From contig CALHWU010000156.1 in NCBI GenBank assembly GCA_938039795.1, positions 1-22,098 on the forward strand: a DNA stretch of 22,098 bases, written 5' to 3'. Numbering within the stretch: position 1 is the stretch's first letter; each line of letters starts with the position of its first letter. The translations under genes were made by a program, and so were the position numbers. Below are positions 16,372 through 22,098 of this stretch, in pieces. The notes beneath the pieces were generated by a model. The model was given only the letters and a program-made list of their open reading frames with translations. It ran no database searches and was not told the origin of the DNA. This DNA is from an uncultured Muribaculaceae bacterium. GTDB taxonomy: Bacteria; Bacteroidota; Bacteroidia; Bacteroidales; Muribaculaceae.

Positions 16372-18945
16372 TTATGGCACTGATGATGTCGCGATGACGC
16401 CCTTGGCTGAGATCCCCTGGGCGTCTACTGTCATTTTACGGCAGGTCTGATTGTTGTAGAATTCTATTCGCGCTTTGCCGTCGGCGTCGGTCGCAAGATC
16501 GGGATTCCAGTATAGCGTGCGCCGGTAGTCATCCTTCTCAGGCATGACGGAATAGTCGGGATGATAGAACTCCGCCGGAACGGCATACCCATTGATAACT
16601 GTCCGCCGTGTGCCTTTCCCCGGAGGCACGGGCATGGCGGGATCGGTCTCTATGAACACCACGCATCCGTAGCGGTCGATATCTTTCATCGTCAGTATAG
16701 GATCGGCATATTTGAGTTTTATAGAACTCTCTTCGTTGATATATATAGATTTTATTGATTCAAGATACAGATTGCGGTAGCGGACGGAGTCGGAGAGAAA
16801 TGATCGCCTGTAGTTGATGACAAACAGCGTCTCTTTTCCTTTATAGAGAATATCTTCCTCTCCCGATGGCGTTATCTGTCGCCTGAAATTGGGATTCATT
16901 TCGAGCAGAGCGGCTATAAGGCTCTGCCCTATATATTTGCCGTTATCGGCTATGGCGTCGAGCTCTTCGGCCATGTCGTAATACGCCACCGACTTTGAGC
17001 GGTTGCGCAGTATGTCGGCTGCTCTTGAAGTCCGTTTCCCCTTGACGACTACCTCGTCGAGGCTGAGGAGCCGTTCGCCGTCGGGGGTCGTTGATCTCGG
17101 CTGATATTCGGCCTGATCATCGCTTTCGGCATTACTGTCTTCTGATTGTGCTTTGTCAGCGACGCTTTTGTCGGCAAATTCTATCTGTTGCTCTTCCAGA
17201 CGGTAGGCTCTCGGTCTTGGTGCCGGTTTCCGGTCGAAAATGATGCGGTGGTCTTTCTTTTTGCCCTTTTCCTCCGACCACATGATCAGATCCCATGTGC
17301 CGGTGATGTCGCAGTCAAAAGCAAAGTGTCCGCCGCTGTCGGATTCGAAGGTTCTGACCATCGACATCCGCGTGGTGTCGCCCTCGTATTTTGCTCGTTC
17401 GAGCAGTGCAGCCGTGAGTTTTACTCCCGGCTTGGGTTTCTTTCTGACAAATGATACGACCTGACCCTCTATCCCGATTTCTTTCTCCGGAAGATATTTG
17501 ATGGCCGATACGTTTTTCTCCCCGGGCTCTGGCCATTTGTAGCGTCTCCATCCTTGTGTCAACATCAGCAGGTCGAGCTGTTCATGCCGGTCGGGATTGG
17601 AAGGAGAGAAGAATCTTGACGGATTGGCCACATATCCTTTTATATCCGACATAAGCAGGAGCCCCGACAATATGTCGGAATGGCTGTCTACAGCATTGTC
17701 GGCGTCGGTGACAGAGACCGAGAGGGTGGTTGCTACCGGATTTCCATGGCGATCGGTTGCCGTAAGCTGCAGGCCGACTTTTGCCATCGGCTGATATGAC
17801 GTGCTGTCGCTTTTAACGGCGATTGTGGCATAATCTCCGTTGTCGACAAAAAACATTCTGTCGGCCATCGCATGGCCGACGGCGTCAGTCAGTGTGATGG
17901 TCGATACGCCGGTCGGAACCCGACACTTGTCGATTTTCAACACCGCTGTCGAGTCGAGCGAGATCTCTCCTGAATAGTATATGCATCCCCGCGAGCTGAG
18001 AATCATGCCTATTGTCGGTGTATTGCCGTCATAGCGCCGTCGTATTGTCACTGTAGCTGTATCGGGAGAGGAAGTGTTGTCCATACTGAATCCGATTCCA
18101 TCGTCTTTAACTGCCGGCAGATCGAATATAAATGTTTTGCCATCATGATTGACTTCGGCCTGGTAGGATCGGCCCGCGGCAGGCAATAGGGTGAATACGC
18201 CTCTGCCGTCGGATGCGGGCGTAATACGCGCCATGACAGCATCTGATCTCTTGTCTCTGACTATCCCCTCCCAGCCGTTGACAGAGCCCTCGGGGCCGAT
18301 CGCCTCGAAGGCTATTCGGCACGGGATTCCGGCGATGATGTCGCCACCTTCGGGATAGAAACGCAGGTCGAGTTTCTTTGGCTGTCTGATGGTGGGCCGT
18401 ACCGTGCCGTAGCGTACGTCACTGTTGCGTATCATCCGCCTGTCAGTGTAATCGCCGGCTCTTTTCGGACGGTCGAAAACCGGAAATGCCCGTGAGAATG
18501 CCACTTCGTCGACGAAGTTCATCATGTATTGCGTATATGCCCTGACTTCGTAGAATCCGGAATAGAAAGGCAACTGATTGAGAGTGAAATCTCCGTGGCA
18601 CTGGCCTCCGTCGATCCGCAGCGTCTTCTTTTCAATGACCTTCCCTCCGGGATTGAGCAGCTCCACGTATAGAGTCTGGCTGAGCGGTGTCGGGCCGTTG
18701 GATGGCGCAAACACCACGTAAGCCTTGAACCATATTTTGTCGCCATGGTAATAACTGCTGTTGTCGAAATGCAGATATACCTTTTCCTGCGGCAGCCCGA
18801 TATACTGATGGTTCATGATATCATCAGACGGACGGGCTGCAATGCTGTCGGCTACAGCCGAAACAGAGATGAGTGTCACAGTTGCGGCTACAATCACTAA
18901 TCTTATGATGTCTGACCGAATACCGGCACTCGGGAAATTTAACAT
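16372..18945 (-). CDS. Exported MG2-like / plug-like domain protein
   Basis: An 857-residue envelope protein of a Bacteroidetes family without a defined function. It has a signal peptide (1 to about 37; no lipobox). An MG2-like beta domain follows, with EKVYLHFDNSSYYHGDKIWF at about 54-73, as in alpha-2-macroglobulins. Further beta-sandwich stretches come next, then a charged Glu/Asp-rich linker near 620-640. The C-terminal part starts with SLDEVVVKGKR, resembles a TonB-receptor plug, and ends with DYRRTLYWNPDLATD and EFYNNQTC. No beta-barrel follows, so it is not a transporter itself. There is no thioester motif. The function could be surface binding or assembly; this is open. Own promoter box at 18980-18987. 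Confidence 0.8.
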   Translation of the reverse strand: MLNFPSAGIRSDIIRLVIVAATVTLISVSAVADSIAARPSDDIMNHQYIGLPQEKVYLHFDNSSYYHGDKIWFKAYVVFAPSNGPTPLSQTLYVELLNPGGKVIEKKTLRIDGGQCHGDFTLNQLPFYSGFYEVRAYTQYMMNFVDEVAFSRAFPVFDRPKRAGDYTDRRMIRNSDVRYGTVRPTIRQPKKLDLRFYPEGGDIIAGIPCRIAFEAIGPEGSVNGWEGIVRDKRSDAVMARITPASDGRGVFTLLPAAGRSYQAEVNHDGKTFIFDLPAVKDDGIGFSMDNTSSPDTATVTIRRRYDGNTPTIGMILSSRGCIYYSGEISLDSTAVLKIDKCRVPTGVSTITLTDAVGHAMADRMFFVDNGDYATIAVKSDSTSYQPMAKVGLQLTATDRHGNPVATTLSVSVTDADNAVDSHSDILSGLLLMSDIKGYVANPSRFFSPSNPDRHEQLDLLMLTQGWRRYKWPEPGEKNVSAIKYLPEKEIGIEGQVVSFVRKKPKPGVKLTAALLERAKYEGDTTRMSMVRTFESDSGGHFAFDCDITGTWDLIMWSEEKGKKKDHRIIFDRKPAPRPRAYRLEEQQIEFADKSVADKAQSEDSNAESDDQAEYQPRSTTPDGERLLSLDEVVVKGKRTSRAADILRNRSKSVAYYDMAEELDAIADNGKYIGQSLIAALLEMNPNFRRQITPSGEEDILYKGKETLFVINYRRSFLSDSVRYRNLYLESIKSIYINEESSIKLKYADPILTMKDIDRYGCVVFIETDPAMPVPPGKGTRRTVINGYAVPAEFYHPDYSVMPEKDDYRRTLYWNPDLATDADGKARIEFYNNQTCRKMTVDAQGISAKGVIATSSVP

Positions 18946-18979
18946 TTGCGTTGGGTCTGGAAAATGAAAATTCGTTTTG

Positions 18980-18987
18980 CAAATTTA
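18980..18987 (-). promoter_or_regulatory. Bacteroidetes -7 box for the MG2-like gene
   Basis: TAAATTTG on the minus strand matches TAnnTTTG, 34 bases before the ATG at 18945. No convincing -33 element is present at the usual spacing. Confidence 0.5.
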
Positions 18988-19061
18988 TGACTTTTTTTAT
19001 AGGCGAGGCAGTATTACAGACAAATATTAATGGATGGAGGCTGGAAATGTTAAATATTGGC

Positions 19062-19130
19062 TGTAAAACATAATGTAACCATATTGTAATCTCTTCGTAA
19101 GCGCAGTGTGATATCCTGCCTGTAATTTTG
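19062..19130 (+). promoter_or_regulatory. Direct-repeat operator (Pho-box-like) plus -7 box
   Basis: Five hexamers on the plus strand: TGTAAA (19062), TGTAAC (19074), TGTAAT (19085), CGTAAG (19096) and TGTGAT (19107). The last four are spaced exactly 11 bp apart, the first 12. Then, 10 bases later, comes TAATTTTG (19123-19130), a perfect TAnnTTTG box. No -33 TTTG is present; the repeats cover that place. Direct repeats at helical pitch replacing the distal promoter element are the known layout of PhoB/PhoP-type (OmpR-family) activation. The regulator itself is not in the window. Confidence 0.6.
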
Positions 19131-19135
19131 CAGCG

Positions 19136-19302
19136 TAAACTTAATGAAACATCAAGCCTATCGCTTAGATAATAAGATATAGCAATCTATATACCTCCAA
19201 TCACAGAAGAAACATTTATTGCAGACTATAGTAATTGAAGAGAGCAATATTATCACATTAGCGGACGGAATGTCGGATGACATTCCGTCCGTTCTTCTTT
19301 AT
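19136..19302 (+). ncRNA. Candidate small RNA of about 165 nt
   Basis: A transcription unit defined by a promoter (box ending 19130) and a strong terminator (hairpin 19262-19291 plus T-rich tail), with no ORF of normal size. The 5' end is estimated 5-7 bases after the -7 box. The body is AU-rich and holds an ACCTCC stretch (19193-19198), which could pair with purine-rich leaders. ATTGC (19218-19222) could pair with GCAAT on either side (19182-19186 or 19244-19248), suggesting two folds. A 12-codon reading MKHQAYRLDNKI (19144-19182, TAG stop) is the only small ORF from an ATG seen, so a micropeptide is the main alternative. Flanking genes read the other way, so it is not the leader of either. 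Confidence 0.55.
19262..19300 (+). terminator. Intrinsic terminator of the candidate small RNA
   Basis: A perfect 13-bp stem, CGGACGGAATGTC (19262-19274) with GACATTCCGTCCG (19279-19291), around a GGAT loop, followed by TTCTTCTTT. The T-rich side is on the plus strand only, so it belongs to a plus-strand transcript, not to the minus-strand neighbours. Confidence 0.85.
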
Positions 19303-19325
19303 CGGGAATGACTTTGCAGTGACAT

Positions 19326-19383
19326 GGCCGATATATGAAATCGGCCGGAGTCCCGCAGAGGAAAGCCGGCCGAAGTCTTTTTT
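19326..19383 (+). terminator. Second terminator with a competing hairpin
   Basis: TCGGCCGG (19341-19348) pairs with CCGGCCGA (19366-19373) and is followed by AGTCTTTTTT, a plus-strand terminator shape. The left arm can instead pair with GGCCGAT (19326-19332) to form a separate hairpin, so the two are mutually exclusive. It may also stop the convergent MBL operon from the other strand, where the trailing T run is weaker. Confidence 0.6.
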
Positions 19384-19393
19384 CGGTAATGAA

Positions 19394-20116
19394 TTATTCG
19401 ATCATGGCTGACTCGCCAGGCGATTTCAGGCAGTAGGTATGGGTTGTGGCGCTGGGCACATAGACGAAGTTGCAGGCTTCATCGTGGCGTCCTTCGAAAT
19501 GCATCGGGAAGAAGTGGCTGACCTCCACTTTTTCCATGAACCGGCTTGCAGCGTCGGTATATCCTTCGCCTGCCCGCGGGTCGACTGCGATCATCGCGAC
19601 GGTCACGCTCGGGTTTTCGGAGGCGATGCGGTTGAGCGCTTTCTCAAACTCCAGCTTGGTCTCGTGCTCCTCTTTGGCGTCATCCTTATGGCCATGGTGT
19701 ATCCACAGCGTGCTCAGATCGCCTCCGTGGAATATCTTCAGGCCATATTTGGTCGTGACAAGGAAGCTTACTCCTTTGCCAGTGCTCGGATATGCTTTGA
19801 CGGTGATGCCGTCGGGCAGTGTGTCGACAATGTCGCCGGCGCTCATTCCGGCTACGTCGAGTGTCGACGGAACATCGCGTGCCGGAACGTCGTTCGACAT
19901 CACGTAGTAACGTTTATGATTCTGGGCCATCTCATATATGCCGGTGTTGAAATGGCCCTCATGACGGTGGCTGACGAGGAATATTACGGGGAGAAGAGGG
20001 TTGCGGTCCAGAATCTTATGCAGAGCGTGGGATGGATCGTTGCTGTAGTCGAACACAAGGATCGCCTTGTCGAGCTCGATGGCGAATCCGCTGTTGTCCA
20101 GATAGGTTACTTTCAT
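19394..20116 (-). CDS. UlaG-like MBL-fold hydrolase with altered metal motif
   Basis: A 240-residue cytoplasmic metallo-beta-lactamase-fold protein beginning MKVTYLDNSGFAIELDKAIL. The usual HxHxDH motif appears as SHRHEGHF: His50, His52 and His55 are kept, but the Asp position is Gly54, with Glu53 beside it. Other expected ligands are present: HGGDL (His130, Asp133), an Asp in AVDPRAGEG (about 179) and FPMHFEGR (His206). Substrate unknown. It begins two bases after the stop of the PhnP-like gene and is the last gene of a three-gene operon. Changed metal affinity or loss of activity are both possible. Confidence 0.85.
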   Translation of the reverse strand: MKVTYLDNSGFAIELDKAILVFDYSNDPSHALHKILDRNPLLPVIFLVSHRHEGHFNTGIYEMAQNHKRYYVMSNDVPARDVPSTLDVAGMSAGDIVDTLPDGITVKAYPSTGKGVSFLVTTKYGLKIFHGGDLSTLWIHHGHKDDAKEEHETKLEFEKALNRIASENPSVTVAMIAVDPRAGEGYTDAASRFMEKVEVSHFFPMHFEGRHDEACNFVYVPSATTHTYCLKSPGESAMIE

Positions 20117-20118
20117 AG

Positions 20119-20904
20119 TTATATGCAGGTTTGAGTTATGGTCGTCTGAAGGCCGTCGTAAGCGATCTCGATCCCCTCCGGAAGTGTGGGAGCCACTGCG
20201 GCGTGCAGCCCGAAATGATGGCTCATGTGGATCAGGAATGCTTTCCTTGGTCTTACTGCATTTATAACGTCGATAGCCTGCCGTAGGTTCATATGGGTGG
20301 GATGGGGCTCCGGACGCAGAGCGTTTATCACAAGAGTATCTGTTCCGCGGATCGCTTCGAGCGTGGCGCAGGGCATCGTATGGCAGTCGGTGATGTAGGT
20401 GAGCTGTCCGATGCGGAACCCGTGTATCATCAGGCGTCCGTGGTCGATGGCGAGGGGCATGATTTCCAGCGGGCCGGAACGAAACGGCACGTAGGGCCTG
20501 AACGCAACGGCCTGCAGCCGGGGCACTCCGGGATAATCAAACAGTCCGAAGCAATATGGGAGCCGCGTGGTCAGATCGCGGGCTACGTCGTCGCTGCAGT
20601 GTATCGGCAGCGGCCGTTCACCGTAGGCATAGGGCCGCAGGTCATCAATGCCTCCTGTATGGTCGTAATGGCTGTGGGTTATCGCGACGGCGTCGATCCG
20701 GGGCGAACCGCAGCGGAGTATCTGCTGACGGAAATCAGGGCCGCAGTCGATCAGGAGATTATGACCGTCGGTCTCCAGAAGGGCCGACGTGCGCAGACGA
20801 TTGTCGCGTGGATCGGTCGAGCGGCATACATCGCAGGTGCAGCCGATCTGCGGAACGCCGGTCGACGTCCCGGTGCCAAGAAATGTCAGTCGCCAGTCGC
20901 TCAT
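20119..20904 (-). CDS. PhnP-like MBL-fold phosphodiesterase
   Basis: A 261-residue cytoplasmic hydrolase. After MSDWRLTFLGTGTSTGVPQ it has the Cys cluster CTCDVC (Cys22, Cys24, Cys27; actual reading GCTCDVC) as in PhnP structural zinc sites. The full HSHYDH motif (His77, His79, Asp81, His82), ITDCH (Asp173) and the late MSHHFGLH follow. PhnP acts on phosphoribosyl cyclic phosphate in phosphonate breakdown, but no other phn gene is near, so a related cyclic phosphodiester or nuclease substrate is as likely. Start at 20904 overlaps the lipoprotein stop as ATGA and drops a spurious 20-residue extension. Confidence 0.9.
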   Translation of the reverse strand: MSDWRLTFLGTGTSTGVPQIGCTCDVCRSTDPRDNRLRTSALLETDGHNLLIDCGPDFRQQILRCGSPRIDAVAITHSHYDHTGGIDDLRPYAYGERPLPIHCSDDVARDLTTRLPYCFGLFDYPGVPRLQAVAFRPYVPFRSGPLEIMPLAIDHGRLMIHGFRIGQLTYITDCHTMPCATLEAIRGTDTLVINALRPEPHPTHMNLRQAIDVINAVRPRKAFLIHMSHHFGLHAAVAPTLPEGIEIAYDGLQTTITQTCI

Positions 20905-21830
20905 CTGTAACCTGTCAGTATGCCGTCCTTGAACATCAGATAGTGACCGTTCTCGTATGTCCATATCTCTATGAGATAGTTGTGGTCGGAACGGCGTTTC
21001 ACTTCAGCCGGCGCCCCGATGGCCAGGCGGCACTGGTCGCGGGTCATGTCGACAGCCACCCGGCCATTGACGATATTGTCCCACACTGTGTCGGTTATGT
21101 CGGGATATTTCAGACGGGGGTCGCTGGAGGAGAAGAGCGACTGAAAGCTCCGCGGGGCTTTCCGGGAGTCGCCGACAGACATGAATAGCTGGAAGTGGTT
21201 GCCGTCGCCGTCGTCGAGCACCAGTTTTACAGGATACACCGTATTGCCCTCCTTGACGTCGATGATTTTCACCGGGATGAATTTCCTGCCGTAAAGCGAC
21301 TGCTCGTTTAGGTCATACCATAGCGACGTCATAATATAATAAGTGGCCCCGTTGATCCGTTTCCTTACCTCTTCCACTATTGATTCCTCGATAGTCAGAG
21401 GAATATTTACCGATCCCAGGCGGCTTATCTCTTCAGGCGAGTGGCCGCTCCGGTATCGCATCCGGCGTCCGTCGGCGGTGTGGAACCGGAATTCAGCCAC
21501 CTCCTGGCCTGTAATGGTCAAAGAGCGTTCCATGCCGTCAAATATGATATATTCGCCTTGTAGCGAGCCAGATTGCGTCTCCTCGCCAAACAGCATGAGC
21601 GCTTTGTTGTCGGTGACAAAAAGCCGTTTCCCCGGCTTCCATTTTTCTATCGGCTCACCTTTGATGTCTGAAAGTAAGCTGTTTCCGCTTCCGTTTTCAG
21701 TGACGTGACGGTCTTTTTCATCAATGGTGATTTTGGGTGTGCTTTCGATTCCGGTAAAGCAGCCGGTAAAAGAGCCGGCAGTGATAAACGATACCGCTAT
21801 ATAGAGGGTGAATCTTGTTAGACTGTTCAT
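20901..21830 (-). CDS. Lipoprotein with BamE/OmlA-like C-terminal domain
   Basis: A 309-residue exported protein starting MNSLTRFTLYIAVSFITAGS with a putative lipid Cys at residue 24 (FTGC; the -3 residue Phe is not ideal). The middle part is beta-rich and unrecognised. The last 60 residues (VDMTRDQCRLAIGAPAEVKR, then IEIWTYENGHYLMFKDGIL) have the look of the BamE/SmpA fold, where such domains help outer-membrane assembly. The ATG at 21830 is chosen because it gives a proper signal peptide; the longer reading crosses the promoter box. First gene of the operon with the PhnP-like and MBL genes. Function unknown. Confidence 0.75.
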   Translation of the reverse strand: MNSLTRFTLYIAVSFITAGSFTGCFTGIESTPKITIDEKDRHVTENGSGNSLLSDIKGEPIEKWKPGKRLFVTDNKALMLFGEETQSGSLQGEYIIFDGMERSLTITGQEVAEFRFHTADGRRMRYRSGHSPEEISRLGSVNIPLTIEESIVEEVRKRINGATYYIMTSLWYDLNEQSLYGRKFIPVKIIDVKEGNTVYPVKLVLDDGDGNHFQLFMSVGDSRKAPRSFQSLFSSSDPRLKYPDITDTVWDNIVNGRVAVDMTRDQCRLAIGAPAEVKRRSDHNYLIEIWTYENGHYLMFKDGILTGYR

Positions 21831-21857
21831 CTGGCTGAATGTAGTGGATTTCTGATG

Positions 21858-21891
21858 CAAAAATATGCAATAATCCTCGATTTCGGGCAAT
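21858..21891 (-). promoter_or_regulatory. Promoter of the lipoprotein-MBL operon
   Basis: On the minus strand, TATTTTTG (21865-21858) matches TAnnTTTG, with ATTG 22 bases upstream as a partial -33 element. It lies 28 bases before the ATG. Confidence 0.5.
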
Positions 21892-21978
21892 AACTGATAG
21901 CTAAAATAAATCTCATAGACTTATATTATTGTATAACAGGAGATTGACAAATATTAACAGGGAATTATCTCTCAAATG

Positions 21979-22010
21979 TTTGGAGGTTGTAATAAAAGTG
22001 CCTACCTTTG
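21979..22010 (+). promoter_or_regulatory. Promoter of the initiator tRNA
   Basis: TTTG (21979-21982), exactly 20 bases, TACCTTTG (22003-22010): a perfect -33/-7 pair for the Bacteroidetes primary sigma factor, 20 bases before the tRNA. It is the best promoter in the window and serves as the internal standard for the weaker calls. Confidence 0.85.
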
Positions 22011-22030
22011 CACTCACAAAACAACAACAT

Positions 22031-22098
<68 letters not shown>

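Noticed and set aside
19019..19030. 12-base sequence GACAAATATTAA repeated at 21946-21957
   Set aside because: Exact but AT-rich, in two unrelated intergenic places, with no shared distance to a promoter; chance is a fair explanation.
20293..20910. Plus-strand reading of 205 codons opposite the PhnP-like gene
   Set aside because: Antisense to a gene with a full metal site; no signal of its own.

Overview
The window is chromosomal DNA from a member of the Bacteroidales. The evidence is TAnnTTTG-type (Bacteroidetes sigma) promoter boxes in front of most transcription units, a DUF4270 lipoprotein, a GT5-only 'glycogen synthase-like' protein, a Bacteroidetes-type TopB and a large MG2/plug-like surface protein. 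The fairly high GC and gene content would fit Muribaculaceae, but that is an inference. Almost everything is housekeeping or cell-envelope; no transposase, integrase, phage gene or CRISPR array was seen.

Layout. (1) uvrB runs off the left edge on the minus strand and diverges from a bcp peroxiredoxin gene. (2) A minus-strand pair (GT5-like protein, then DUF4270 lipoprotein) ends at a strong hairpin facing bcp. (3) Seven tightly overlapping plus-strand genes at 5144-11534 form one operon: a stand-alone DsbD alpha-domain protein, full DsbD, MazG, a small secreted protein, topoisomerase III, a Nudix hydrolase and a Cys-rich single-pass membrane peptide. (4) On the minus strand, sbcD and sbcC overlap by ATGA. 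sbcC is interrupted by one in-frame TAG at codon 647 and otherwise keeps its frame and motifs. (5) Upstream of sbcD, on the same strand, lies an 857-residue exported protein with an MG2-like N-terminus and a plug-like C-terminal part. (6) A 448-base stretch without an evident protein gene holds the most interesting signal: five TGTAA-like hexamers (four at exact 11-bp phase), a Bacteroidetes -7 box 10 bases after them, about 165 transcribed bases, and a 13-bp terminator hairpin. This looks like a small RNA under a PhoB/OmpR-type regulator. (7) A compact three-gene minus-strand operon follows (lipoprotein with a BamE-like C-terminus, PhnP-like hydrolase, UlaG-like MBL protein). (8) The window ends inside an initiator tRNA gene with a perfect Bacteroidetes promoter.

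How the genes fit together: UvrB, SbcCD and TopB maintain DNA; MazG and the Nudix protein act on nucleotides or other diphosphates; DsbD, its alpha-domain paralogue and Bcp handle thiol redox and peroxide. The lipoproteins and the 857-residue protein belong to the envelope. All functional calls are from motifs read by eye; no database search was run.
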